Below are positions 6,808 through 15,298 of a stretch of DNA of 64,000 bases, piece by piece; positions within the stretch are counted from its first letter, which is position 1; every line of letters starts with the position of its first letter. A model generated the notes under the pieces. That model saw only the letters and a program-made list of their open reading frames with translations. It ran no database searches and was not told the DNA's origin. The stretch covers positions 124,001 to 188,000 of the forward strand of contig NZ_JAGFNS010000012.1 in the NCBI RefSeq assembly GCF_017592555.1. Direction: 5' to 3'. A program made the position numbers and the translations under genes. Origin of the DNA: Actinoplanes flavus (lineage in GTDB: Bacteria > Actinomycetota > Actinomycetes > Mycobacteriales > Micromonosporaceae).

Positions 6808-9636
6808 TCAGCGGTCGAAAGTGATGGTGGTGACTGTGGTGTCGGGGGTCTGGTAGAGGACGAACAGGTTGTGGGTGCCGGTCACCGGGGGGATCGGGGC
6901 GGCGGAGTCGGCTGCCGTACTCAGGGTGGCCAGGATCGGGCCGGAGAGCGGGTCGTCGAGGCGGAGGACGATCTCGCCGGGAGCGTCGGCGGCACTGAGA
7001 GCGGCGCGGACCCGGGACGGGCCGGTGACGCCGAAGTCGACCTCGTCGAAGACCGCCCACGCGCCGGGACGGTCACCACGCAGGGCCTCGCCGGGGTGCT
7101 CCGGCACGGCTACGGGAGTCGTTTCCGCGTACCCGTCGTTGTCGATCAGATGGAGCGGTGACCAGGGTGAGCGGGCCGGGATGCGCTCGCCGTCGACGCG
7201 AAGCGTCCCGGTCAGGCGCCAATCGATGCTGGACCGGCCGACCGCGATGGTGTGGGTGGCCTCCTCGATCACCCAGCGGGAGCGGGTCACGTCCCAGAAC
7301 GCCAGTTCGGCGGCGGGCAGCAGGAACTCCACGGTGGAGCGTTCGCCGGGGGCCAGCCGGACCTGGCGGTAGCCGCGCAGGCGCCGCAGCGGCTGCTTGA
7401 CCCGGGAACGCTGCTGGCGGGTGTAGAGCTGCACCGTCTCGACACCGGGGCGGTGCCCGGTATTGATCACGTCGACGGTGACCGTGACCTCGCCGCCGGG
7501 GCCGGTCGACGCCGCGCTGACGCGCAGATCCTCGTAGCGGAACGAGGTGTACGACAGCCCGTGCCCGAACGGGAACAACGGCGTGCCCCGGTAGTAGAGG
7601 TAGGTGGCGTCGGTGGCGATGATGTCGTAGTCGAGCAGCTCAGGAAGGTCGCCGGCGCTGTCGTACCAGGTCTGGGTGAGCCGCCCCGCCGGATCGACGG
7701 GCGCGCCCGACGGGTCGCTGCCGAAGAGCACGTCGGCGAGGGCGGTGCCGTGCTCCTGGCCGCCGTGCGACGACCACACGATCGCCGGCAAAAGATCAAG
7801 AGCATGACCGATCGCGTACGGGTACCCGCTGCTCAACACGAGCACGGTCCGCGGGTTGGCGTCCCGGGCGGCGCGCAGCAGATCGTCCTGGGTTCCGGGC
7901 AGCGCCAGATCCCGGCGGTCGGCGGTCTCCCGGCCGGTGACCAGCGGATGGTTGCCGAGCGCCAGCACCACCACGTCGGCCCCGGCGGCCACCGTGGCGG
8001 CCGCCGCGACCCCGTCGATCAGCAGGTCGACGGTGAAGACGGTGGCGTCCGCGGCCCGGGCGGCGCCGGTACGGACCAGCCCGTCCCCTCCGGCGAGCAG
8101 GTACCGCCCGCTCTGCACGTGGAACAGCACCACACCGTCGCCGGCCGGCTCGAAGCGGAACGTCTCCCGCACCTCCCAGCCGTTGGGGCCGGGCCGGTCG
8201 TTGATCAGCAGGTGCGCCTCGGGGCCGAATCCGTCGGCGCCGACGCACCGGCCGTTGACGACGGCCCGCAGCGAGAACGTCTCCTCACCCCAGTCCAGCA
8301 CGTCGAACAGCGTGGTGTCCGCGTCCTCGCCGACGCGCAGCGGACCGCCCGCCGGGTCCGCCGACAGCAGGCCCGCCGGGCAGCGCAGCGCCACCCGGTC
8401 GGCGCCCTCGTGGAAGACGACCGCGTCCGCGCCGACCCGCTCGACGAGGGCGTCGCGCAGTGTCCGGCGGTACGGCGGGGTGCCGCTGTACCAGTCGTCG
8501 AAGGTGGTGTCGCCGAGCGGGCCGAGAACCGCGATCCGCCGGGTGGCCGCCGGGTCGAGGGGGAGCAGGCCGTCGTTGCCGAGCAGCACCACCGAGGCGC
8601 GGGCCGCCTCCCGGGCCAGCGCGCGGTGCTCCGGGCAGTCGATCACCTCGGGGCCGGTCTCCCGGTACGGGTCCTCCTCCGGGTTGAACTCGCCGAGGCG
8701 TACGCGTACCGACAGGATGTGCCGGACCGCGGCGTCCACGTCGGACTCGGTGATCAGGCCGCGGTCCAGGGCGGTGGTGAACGACTCCTCGGACAGCGGC
8801 CCGGGTTCGGTGACGCAGTCGATGCCCGAGCGCAGCGCGGCCGCGAACCCGGCCGGGTGGTCCTCGAACAGGTTCTGGTCGCCGGCCAGGTTCTGGACCG
8901 CGTACGCGTCGCCGACCACCATCACGTCGTCCTCGGCCCAGCCGCGCAGCACCTCGTTGATGAGCGGGCTGAGATGCGTGGGCCGGCCGTTGATCAGGTT
9001 GTAGGAGGCCATCACGGCGACCGCGGCGCCGGCGGCCAGGGCCGGTCGGAAGGCGGGCAGTTCGTACTCGTGCAGCACCCGTGGCGGCAGGTTGCTGGAG
9101 GTCAGGCACCGGTCGGTCTCGTTGTCGTAGGCCAGGAAGTGCTTCAGCGTGGGTGCGGTGCGCAGCCAGCGGGGGTCGTCGCCGCGCAGCCCGTTCGCAT
9201 ACGCCGTGCTCAGCACTCCGGTGAGCCAGGGGTCTTCGGCGTACCCCTCCTCGTTGCGGCCCCAGCGCGGGTCGCGCAGCAGGTTGACCACCGGTGCCCA
9301 GACGTTGAGGCCGACGTTCTCCGGGTCGCGGTGGTGCATGGCGCGGACCTCGGTGCCGACCGCCGTGCCGACCCGGCGGAGCAGGTCCGGGTCCCAGCTG
9401 CTGGCGAGCCCGACCGCCTGGGGGAAGGCGGTGGCGACGCCGAGCCACGCGACGCCGTGCAGCGCCTCGGTCCCGGTGCGGAAGGAGGCGACGCCGAGCC
9501 GGGGGACGGCGGCCTGGTGCTGGTGCAGAAGGGCGATCTTCTCCGCCAGGTCGAGCCGCCCCAGAAGGTCGGACACCCGGTTGGCGAGCTTCTGCTGCGG
9601 GTCGCGAAAGACGATGCGAGAGGGGGATGCGGTCAC
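6808..9636 (-). CDS. GH3 beta-glucosidase/beta-xylosidase with an inserted beta-trefoil-like module
   Basis: A 942-residue intracellular enzyme (no signal peptide) that would remove beta-linked glucose or xylose from oligosaccharide ends. The GH3 barrel occupies about 25-345 with KHFLAYDNE and nucleophile D243 in MVVGDAYAV. The alpha/beta sandwich begins near 355, and the fibronectin-III-like domain near 690 (PLFPFGHGLSYTSF). Between about 435 and 545 an extra stretch interrupts the sandwich, with repeated SL-VNGR-VGADG and HVQSGRYLLAGGDG units resembling a fascin/beta-trefoil fold. A CBM6-like domain ends the protein. The GTG at 9636 follows CGAAGGAAC. Upstream lies a 16-bp palindrome. The xylosidase-like VGD context makes beta-xylosidase as likely as beta-glucosidase. 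Confidence 0.88.
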   Translation of the reverse strand: MTASPSRIVFRDPQQKLANRVSDLLGRLDLAEKIALLHQHQAAVPRLGVASFRTGTEALHGVAWLGVATAFPQAVGLASSWDPDLLRRVGTAVGTEVRAMHHRDPENVGLNVWAPVVNLLRDPRWGRNEEGYAEDPWLTGVLSTAYANGLRGDDPRWLRTAPTLKHFLAYDNETDRCLTSSNLPPRVLHEYELPAFRPALAAGAAVAVMASYNLINGRPTHLSPLINEVLRGWAEDDVMVVGDAYAVQNLAGDQNLFEDHPAGFAAALRSGIDCVTEPGPLSEESFTTALDRGLITESDVDAAVRHILSVRVRLGEFNPEEDPYRETGPEVIDCPEHRALAREAARASVVLLGNDGLLPLDPAATRRIAVLGPLGDTTFDDWYSGTPPYRRTLRDALVERVGADAVVFHEGADRVALRCPAGLLSADPAGGPLRVGEDADTTLFDVLDWGEETFSLRAVVNGRCVGADGFGPEAHLLINDRPGPNGWEVRETFRFEPAGDGVVLFHVQSGRYLLAGGDGLVRTGAARAADATVFTVDLLIDGVAAAATVAAGADVVVLALGNHPLVTGRETADRRDLALPGTQDDLLRAARDANPRTVLVLSSGYPYAIGHALDLLPAIVWSSHGGQEHGTALADVLFGSDPSGAPVDPAGRLTQTWYDSAGDLPELLDYDIIATDATYLYYRGTPLFPFGHGLSYTSFRYEDLRVSAASTGPGGEVTVTVDVINTGHRPGVETVQLYTRQQRSRVKQPLRRLRGYRQVRLAPGERSTVEFLLPAAELAFWDVTRSRWVIEEATHTIAVGRSSIDWRLTGTLRVDGERIPARSPWSPLHLIDNDGYAETTPVAVPEHPGEALRGDRPGAWAVFDEVDFGVTGPSRVRAALSAADAPGEIVLRLDDPLSGPILATLSTAADSAAPIPPVTGTHNLFVLYQTPDTTVTTITFDR

Positions 9637-9663
9637 AACGTGTTCCTTCGGGCCAAGCCGGTC

Positions 9664-9679
9664 GTCGAAGCGCTTCGAC
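9664..9679. promoter_or_regulatory. 16-bp palindromic operator upstream of the GH3 gene
   Basis: GTCGAAGCGCTTCGAC is a perfect 16-bp palindrome with the central CG typical of LacI-family operators, 28 bases before the GH3 start codon. A second small inverted repeat, CGAATGTTTCG, lies at 9714-9724. Both are in the gap between GH3 and the ROK gene and probably mediate sugar-dependent repression. Confidence 0.55.
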
Positions 9680-9841
9680 TACGCGGCGAAAGAAGCCTCC
9701 GCGAGTGGTTTCGCGAATGTTTCGAACGGAGTTCCCTGAGGCTCGCACCACAGTCACGCCTCGGTCAAGGCGCGCGGGGCATGTTCGGTCATCGATTGTT
9801 ACGTGTAGATCCGCCCGGGGTGCGGCCCCGGGCGGATCCGG

Positions 9842-11092
9842 TCACCGCTTCGGCGGCAGGCTGCCGGTGTCCACCCGGTCCAGGTGGGACACCGCGCCAC
9901 CGAGAGCGGCGGCGTGCAGGCCCAGACCCGAGGCGGTCAGCCGGACCCCGCCCGCGTCCGGCGCCAGGGTGTTGCGGGTCAGCTCGGCCTCGGCCGCCGG
10001 GATCAGCCACTCGGCCAGTGCCGCGTAGTGGTCGCCGAGCACGATGAGCTCGGGGTTCACCAGGTTCGCCAGCAGCGCCAGGCCCTGGCCCAGATGGCGG
10101 CCGGTGTCGCCCAGGGCGGCCAGCGTGCCCGGGTCACCGGAGCGGGCCTGCGTGGCCACCTGCTCGACGGCCGGCGCCAGGTCGGTCAGCGACTCCGGGT
10201 CGAAGCCGGGCAGGGCGCGCCGGACCAGCGGCTCGACGCCGGCCAGGTCCTGCAGCGTGGGCGAGCCGGCCGCGCCGAGCGCGAAACGGCCGATCTGGCC
10301 GGTGAAGCCACGGGAGCCGTGCAGCAGGCGGCCGTCGACCACGATGCCGGCCTCGACCCCGGCCGCGCCGGAGACGTACGTGAGATCGAGCTCGACCTGA
10401 TGCCCGCCGTAGCGCAGCTCGGCGACGGCGGCCAGGCCGGCGTGGTTGGCCACCGCGACGTCCAGCCCGGGCTGGCGCAGCGAGCCGGAGAGCAGGCCGC
10501 GCAGGTCGACGTCGGACCAGCCGAGCGGCGGGGAGAGGCGGACCGTGCCGCCGTCGGCGACCAGGCCGGGCACCGCCACGGTCAGGCCGAGCACCTGACG
10601 GCCCTGCCGGCGCACCCGGGTCGCGGCGCGCTGGGCCAGGGCGGCGATGGCGCTGACCGCCCGGCCCGCCCCGGTGGTGGCCGGCTCGCCGTCGAACGCC
10701 CGGTGCCACAGCAGCAGCTGGTCGCCCGCGAAGTCGACGGCCAGCGCGGTGAGCCGGTCGGCGGAGACCTGGAGGCCGATCGCCGCGTACGCCGAGCCGT
10801 CGAGGGCCAGCGCCGTCCCGGGGCGGCCGATCCGGTTGCCGCTCAGGCCGGTCTCGCGCAGCAGCCGCTGCCGGATCAGGTCGCCGGTCAGGCTGGACAC
10901 GGTCGCCTTGTTGAGCCCGGTCGAGGCGGCGATCGCGGCGCGCGAGCTGGGGCCGTGGGCGCGCAGGTGCCGCAGCACCACGGCCAGGTTGGTCGCACGC
11001 ACATCGGTGAAGTCGGCCGGTTGTGGATCGGCCCGGGTGGTCTTCACATCAAGCTCCGCTCTCGGCCGGGCGCCTGCTGTCCGCCTGGTCAT
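9842..11092 (-). CDS. ROK-family transcriptional repressor (zinc motif lost)
   Basis: A 416-residue regulator. Residues about 30-90 form a winged helix-turn-helix (NLAVVLRHLRAHGPSSRAAI and LNKATVSSLTGDLIRQRLL). The rest is a ROK sugar-kinase-like domain with GLTVAVPGLV and an EAGIVVDGRLLHGSRGFTGQIG block. The family's zinc-binding CxCGxxGCxE is absent (the region reads GRFALGAAGSPTLQDL), unlike the second ROK protein at 52947. The annotated ATG lacks a clear ribosome site; a GTG at 11047, preceded by GCGGAG, is a good alternative and would give a 401-residue protein. It is divergent from the sugar ABC operon, whose promoter holds a XylR-type palindrome that it most likely binds. Confidence 0.9.
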   Translation of the reverse strand: MTRRTAGARPRAELDVKTTRADPQPADFTDVRATNLAVVLRHLRAHGPSSRAAIAASTGLNKATVSSLTGDLIRQRLLRETGLSGNRIGRPGTALALDGSAYAAIGLQVSADRLTALAVDFAGDQLLLWHRAFDGEPATTGAGRAVSAIAALAQRAATRVRRQGRQVLGLTVAVPGLVADGGTVRLSPPLGWSDVDLRGLLSGSLRQPGLDVAVANHAGLAAVAELRYGGHQVELDLTYVSGAAGVEAGIVVDGRLLHGSRGFTGQIGRFALGAAGSPTLQDLAGVEPLVRRALPGFDPESLTDLAPAVEQVATQARSGDPGTLAALGDTGRHLGQGLALLANLVNPELIVLGDHYAALAEWLIPAAEAELTRNTLAPDAGGVRLTASGLGLHAAALGGAVSHLDRVDTGSLPPKR

Positions 11093-11142
11093 CTTGCCGC
11101 ATCACCGCGGTTCGTCGTCTCCCCTGATCGGTGCCCGCCGGA

Positions 11143-11156
11143 TGGGTGCGCTCCCA
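11143..11156. promoter_or_regulatory. Second CebR-like box, between the ROK gene and the ABC operon
   Basis: TGGGTGCGCTCCCA matches the CebR consensus TGGGAGCGCTCCCA at 13 of 14 positions, flanked by A and T to give ATGGGTGCGCTCCCAT. It lies 51 bases upstream of the ROK start and about 50 bases before the ROK-type operator of the ABC operon, so it could affect either promoter. Confidence 0.6.
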
Positions 11157-11207
11157 TTTGCTTCTTGTCGGGCCGTCACCGTGTCGGTTAGCTTGTCTTC
11201 GATGTAC

Positions 11208-11234
11208 TTAGTTTAGACGCTAACCAAACTAAAC
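11208..11234. promoter_or_regulatory. ROK/XylR-type operator of the sugar ABC operon
   Basis: TTAGTTT (11208-11214) and AAACTAA (11226-11232) form a perfect inverted repeat with an 11-base spacer. In a second register GTTTAG (11211) pairs with CTAAAC (11229). The shape matches XylR operators of Bacillus, which are bound by a ROK repressor. A close relative stands at 17429. It ends 23 bases before the SBP start codon. Confidence 0.75.
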
Positions 11235-11257
11235 CCATAACGGAAGGGTGGTGCGCC

Positions 11258-12931
11258 GTGGCGAATACGCTTCCGGGCGCGTCGACGAACAGGCGGAACT
11301 TCCTGGGGCTGGTCGGCCTCGGCGCGGCCTCGCTCGCCGGCGGCGGGATGCTGTCCGGGTGCAGCAAGGAGCCGGGCACCAGCGGTTCGGCCACCAACGC
11401 CGAGCAGGCCGCCGGGCTGGTCCCGACCTTCAAGGACTCCACCCTGGTGCAGCCCGACGTCAAGGGCGTGCGGCCGATGGCGGACGGCTACCTCAAGTAC
11501 CCGACCTCGCTCGCCGACGCCGTCTCCGAGAAGGCGATCACCAGCGGCAAGCCGGTCACCGCCAGCACCCCGTGGTGGGGCCCGGCCCCGCCGACCGCCA
11601 ACAAACTGGTCGAGGCGGTCAGCGCCGACATGGGCGGCACGATCCAGTTCAGCATCCAGGACGGCAACACCTACGGCGACAAGCTCAACACCATGCTCGG
11701 CGCCCGCGACGTTCCCGAGCTGACCTGCATCCCGGGCTGGGAGGTCGACAAGCTGGCCCGGTTCTCCGAGGGCGTGCACGCGATCTTCGAGGATCTGACG
11801 CCGCACCTGGCCGGGGACAAGGTGAGCGCCTACCCGCTGCTCGCCGGCCTCGACTCGGTCGCCTGGCAGGAGTCGGTGTGGGGCGGCAAGCTGATGGGCG
11901 TCCCGTTCCCGGTCGACGCGCCCTTCCCGTCGGTGCTGTTCTACCGCAAGGACGTCGCCGACGAGCGTGGCATCGCGGCGCCCACCACGCTGGCCGAGCT
12001 CCACGAGTTCGGTAAGAAGTTCACCAACGCCGACAAGGGCGAGTGGGCCTTCGGCGACATCTGGCTTGAGGTGCAGCAGATCTGCGGCGCCGGCGGCTCG
12101 GAGAACGGATGGCTCAAGACCGCGGACGGCAAGGTCGTCCACCGCATGGAGCTCCCGGAGTACAAGCAGGCCGTCGAGTTCATGGCCAAGCTCTACGCCG
12201 AGAAGCTGGTCCACCCCGACATCGCCAGCAGCAAGGGCGGTGACGTCACCACCCTTTTCAAGGGCGGCAAGGTCTTCATGTACGCCACCGGCGGCGGCTC
12301 CTGGAAGGAGACGTGGCGCCCGGCCGTGCAGACCAACCCCACGTTCAACATGCAGGCCGTCAAGGTGTTCGGCGCGGAGCAGGGCAAGGCGCCGGTCCGC
12401 TGGAAGGCCCGTTCGGCGATCATCTGGACCTTCATCAAGAAGGGCCTCGGCCAGGAGCGCACCCAGGAGCTGCTGCGCGTGCTCAACTACACCGCGGCGC
12501 CGTTCGGCACCAAGGAGTGGGAGCTGCAGAACTACGGCGCCGAGGGCACCCACTTCAAGCGGGACGCCAACGGCACCCCGGTCACCAACGACCTGTGGGT
12601 CAAGGAGTTCGCGAACCAGTACATCTTCCTCGGTGGGCGCCCGCCGGTCGTGGTCGGTGGCCCGGACATCCCCACCTACGCCAACGACTTCGTGACCTGG
12701 GGCAACGACGCCACGCAGTACCTGGAGAAGAACCCGTGGGAGGGCATCAAGGTGGAGACGCCGAGCTCTCAGGCGGCCCTCGCCAAGCCCACCGAAGACA
12801 AGATCACCGACGTCCTGCGCGGCCGGACCCCGGTGAGCGAGTTCGACAAGATCGTCTCGGACTGGCGGGCCGCCGGCGGCGACGCGGCCCGCGACTTCTA
12901 CGCCAAGGTCCTGGCTGACAACGGACGATGA
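11258..12931 (+). CDS. Sugar ABC transporter substrate-binding lipoprotein, LplA/LipO type
   Basis: A 557-residue solute-binding protein that would capture an oligosaccharide outside the cell. The N-terminus has a twin-arginine motif (NRRNFLGLVGLG, from about residue 10) and a lipobox ending in SGC at about 33-35, so it is probably a Tat-exported lipoprotein. The body is longer than ordinary family-1 SBPs and matches the LplA/LipO group, which pairs with LplB/LplC permeases. GTG 11258 follows GGAAGGGTGG. Its stop overlaps the next start (ATGA, 12928-12931). No ATPase gene is in the cluster, as usual for actinobacterial sugar importers that share MsiK. The flanking GH3, GH42 and GH95 genes point to a branched plant oligosaccharide. 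Confidence 0.92.
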   Translation: MANTLPGASTNRRNFLGLVGLGAASLAGGGMLSGCSKEPGTSGSATNAEQAAGLVPTFKDSTLVQPDVKGVRPMADGYLKYPTSLADAVSEKAITSGKPVTASTPWWGPAPPTANKLVEAVSADMGGTIQFSIQDGNTYGDKLNTMLGARDVPELTCIPGWEVDKLARFSEGVHAIFEDLTPHLAGDKVSAYPLLAGLDSVAWQESVWGGKLMGVPFPVDAPFPSVLFYRKDVADERGIAAPTTLAELHEFGKKFTNADKGEWAFGDIWLEVQQICGAGGSENGWLKTADGKVVHRMELPEYKQAVEFMAKLYAEKLVHPDIASSKGGDVTTLFKGGKVFMYATGGGSWKETWRPAVQTNPTFNMQAVKVFGAEQGKAPVRWKARSAIIWTFIKKGLGQERTQELLRVLNYTAAPFGTKEWELQNYGAEGTHFKRDANGTPVTNDLWVKEFANQYIFLGGRPPVVVGGPDIPTYANDFVTWGNDATQYLEKNPWEGIKVETPSSQAALAKPTEDKITDVLRGRTPVSEFDKIVSDWRAAGGDAARDFYAKVLADNGR

Positions 12932-13935
12932 GCGCGCCACCGGTCGCCGCTCCGCAAGCACAGGTGGAGAAGGCGAAGAAGAAGGCGAAGCCGGTCTCGC
13001 GGCAGCGGCTGTCCTTCGGGCAGCGGCTGCGGCGGGACTGGCCGCTACTGCTCATGTGCCTGCCGGCGATGTTGTTGCTGCTGGTCTTCCACTACATACC
13101 GGCGCTCGGCAACATCATCGCCTTCCAGGACTACAACCCGTTCGTCGGGGACGACCCGCTCGAGGCGTTCCTCTACAGCGAGTGGATCGGGTTCGGGAAC
13201 TTCGAGTACCTGTTCAAGAACGCGGCCTTCTGGGACTCGGTGGTCAACACCCTGTCGATCACCGCGTTCCAGCTGGTGTTCTACTTCCCGATCCCGATCT
13301 TCCTGGCCATGCTGCTGAACAGCATCATGTCGCCGCGCATCCGGTCGCTGGTGCAGAGCGTCGTCTACCTGCCGCACTTCTTCAGCTGGGTGCTGGTGGT
13401 CTCGCTGTTCCAGATGATGATCGGTGGCGCCGGCCTGCTCGCGCAGACCCTGCGCCACGCCGGGTACACGCCGCCGGACATGATGACCAACCCCGAGACG
13501 TTCATGTTCCTGATCACCTCGCAGGCGCTCTGGAAGGACGCCGGCTGGGGCATGATCGTCTTCCTGGCGGCGCTCGTGGCCATCGACACCTCCCTGTACG
13601 AGGCGGCCGCGGCCGACGGCGCCGGCCGCTGGCGGCGGATGTGGCACATCACCCTGCCCGGTCTGCGGTCGGTCATCATCCTGCTGCTCATCCTGCGCCT
13701 GGGCGACGCGCTCAACGTCGGCTTCGAGCAGTTCGTGCTGCAACGGGAGATGGTCGGGCGGGAAGCCGCCGAGGTCGTCGACACCTACGTCTACTACCAG
13801 GGCATCGCCGTCCAGCAGTGGGGCGTCGGTGCGGCCGCCGGCCTGTTCAAGGCGGTGGTCGGCATCCTCCTGATCGTGGGCGCCAACAAGCTGGCACACC
13901 GGTTCGGCGAGCAAGGGATCTACTCCAAATCATGA
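12928..13935 (+). CDS. Sugar ABC transporter permease, LplB type
   Basis: A 335-residue permease. After a basic cytoplasmic N-terminus (about 1-40) it has six membrane segments. The EAA loop that contacts the ATPase is seen as YEAAAADGAGRWRRMWHITLP (about residues 222-242, with the conserved EAA-x3-G). Reading starts at the ATG overlapping the SBP stop, so translation is coupled. The next permease again begins in an ATGA overlap at 13932. It forms the membrane pore with LplC; the substrate is set by the SBP. Confidence 0.93.
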   Translation: MSAPPVAAPQAQVEKAKKKAKPVSRQRLSFGQRLRRDWPLLLMCLPAMLLLLVFHYIPALGNIIAFQDYNPFVGDDPLEAFLYSEWIGFGNFEYLFKNAAFWDSVVNTLSITAFQLVFYFPIPIFLAMLLNSIMSPRIRSLVQSVVYLPHFFSWVLVVSLFQMMIGGAGLLAQTLRHAGYTPPDMMTNPETFMFLITSQALWKDAGWGMIVFLAALVAIDTSLYEAAAADGAGRWRRMWHITLPGLRSVIILLLILRLGDALNVGFEQFVLQREMVGREAAEVVDTYVYYQGIAVQQWGVGAAAGLFKAVVGILLIVGANKLAHRFGEQGIYSKS

Positions 13936-14867
13936 GCGCAGACACCGCGATCCGGCCCCGCCGCACCTCGCTCCGCCCGGCATGGGAGGAGAAACCCACA
14001 CTGATCGGCCAGTTCGGCAAGGGCACGATCCTCACCCTCGTGGTGGCGGCCGTGCTGATTCCGCTCTGGACGGTCCTGGTCACCAGCCTCTCGTCGGAGA
14101 AGACGATCAACGAGGCCGGCGGCTACGTCTTCATTCCGCGTGAGTTCAACCCCTCAGCGTACGTGGTGATCTTCTCGGGTGGGCAGGTCACCGACGCGAT
14201 CCTGGTCAGCACGTTCGTCACGGTCGTCGGCACGGCCCTCAGCCTGGTCGTCACGGTGCTCGCCGCCTACGGCCTGTCCCGGCCGGGCACCCTGTGGCAC
14301 CGGTCGATCCTGTTCTACTTCCTGCTGACGTTCCTGATCTACCCCGGCATGATCCCGAGCTACCTGGTGGTCACCGGCCTCGGCCTCAAGGACAACCTGC
14401 TCGCCCTGATCCTGCCGACCGCGATCAGCGCGTTCAACCTGGTGGTGCTGCGGGCGTTCTTCATGAGCATCCCCGGCGAACTGTACGACAGCGCCCGCAT
14501 CGACGGCGCCGGCGAACTGCGCATCCTGTGGCGGATCGTGCTGCCGCTCTCCAAAGCGGTCACCGCGGTGGTCGGCCTGTTCTACGCGGTCGGCTACTGG
14601 AACGCGTTCTTCAACGCCATCCTCTACATCGACCGCAACGACCTGCAACCGGTCCAGCGGGTGCTCCAGCAGTTCATCCTGGCCGGCCAGTCCCCGACCA
14701 GCTCCGGCACGGCGGTCGCCATCCCGGGCCTCGGCTCGACGATGCCACCCAGCCTGGCGATCAAGATGGCCGTCGTCGTCGTGACGATCGTGCCGGCCCT
14801 GATCATCTACCCGTTCATCCAGCGCCACTTCACCAAGGGCGTGATCATCGGCGCCGTCAAGGGCTGA
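13932..14867 (+). CDS. Sugar ABC transporter permease, LplC type
   Basis: A 311-residue permease of the MalG/LplC class with six membrane segments. The EAA loop reads YDSARIDGAGELRILWRIVLP (about residues 187-207), with the usual substitution S for E/A in the first block. The C-terminus, IQRHFTKGVIIGAVKG, is the canonical end of this family ('F.KG...GAvKG'), so the gene is intact. ATG 13932 overlaps the LplB stop. The operon ends here: the following 400 bases hold tandem repeats and a long hairpin. Confidence 0.93.
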   Translation: MSADTAIRPRRTSLRPAWEEKPTLIGQFGKGTILTLVVAAVLIPLWTVLVTSLSSEKTINEAGGYVFIPREFNPSAYVVIFSGGQVTDAILVSTFVTVVGTALSLVVTVLAAYGLSRPGTLWHRSILFYFLLTFLIYPGMIPSYLVVTGLGLKDNLLALILPTAISAFNLVVLRAFFMSIPGELYDSARIDGAGELRILWRIVLPLSKAVTAVVGLFYAVGYWNAFFNAILYIDRNDLQPVQRVLQQFILAGQSPTSSGTAVAIPGLGSTMPPSLAIKMAVVVVTIVPALIIYPFIQRHFTKGVIIGAVKG

Positions 14868-14869
14868 GT

Positions 14870-14941
14870 TGTGCCTGATTGCTCAGCTGTGCTTGATTGC
14901 TTCGCTGTGCTTGATTGCTTCGCTGTGCTTGATTGCTTCGC
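14870..14941. repeat. Four tandem 18-nt repeats
   Basis: The unit TGTGCTTGATTGCTTCGC occurs three times exactly (14888-14905, 14906-14923, 14924-14941), preceded by one imperfect copy (14870-14887). The array starts three bases after the lplC stop codon. A period of 18 keeps reading frames open on both strands, but there is no ribosome site and codon use is poor, so I treat it as non-coding. Confidence 0.9.
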
Positions 14942-14952
14942 TTCGCTCCGCG

Positions 14953-15052
14953 GCAAAACGCCTTGTAACCGGTGACGAGGCAGCTGGTTTTCCGCCACCG
15001 CAAACCCCGCGGCGTCGGAAAACCAGGTGCCTCGTCACCGGCGGCGTTTTGC
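14953..15052. terminator. Long imperfect hairpin, possible bidirectional terminator
   Basis: Three blocks pair in order: 14953-14962 with 15043-15052 (10 bp), 14969-14982 with 15028-15041 (14 bp), and 14985-14994 with 15016-15025 (10 bp). The loop is about 21 bases. In total 34 base pairs form a single stem between two convergent genes (lplC and GH95). It is much longer than a normal terminator and could also be a mobile palindromic element. Confidence 0.75.
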
Positions 15053-15063
15053 GGGGTCGTCCC

Positions 15064-15298
15064 GTGACTACTACCTCGCGTTGACTAGGGGCTTGAGGTT
15101 GTTTCGTGACTACGACCTCGCGTCGACTAGGGGCTTGAGGCTGTCCTGTGACTATGGCCTCGCGTTGATCAGGTGCTTGGGGTTGTTCTGTGGCTGCGGC
15201 CTTGCGTTGGCTAAGGGCTTGGGGTTGTTCTGTGGCTGCGGCCTCGCGTTGATCGGGTGCTTGAGGTGTTCTGTGGCTATGCAGTCGCGTTGGCTGTG
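15064..15298. repeat. Degenerate 42-nt tandem repeats
   Basis: Copies begin with GTGACTAC or GTGGCTGC and contain a CTCGCGTTG-like centre. They lie at 15064, 15106, 15148, 15190 and 15232 (the last is 41 nt), with a partial copy at 15273. The sequence drifts steadily from one end to the other. The last partial copy runs into the 3' end of the GH95 gene. There are no unique spacers, so this is not a CRISPR array. Confidence 0.9.

Noticed and set aside
7252..10047. A 931-codon plus-strand open frame opposite the GH3 gene
   Set aside because: It is antisense to a convincing GH3 enzyme, has no recognisable domain, and arises because high-GC genes rarely contain stops on the opposite strand.
15064..15298. 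CRISPR array
   Set aside because: The units are head-to-tail with no unique spacers, and there are no cas genes.
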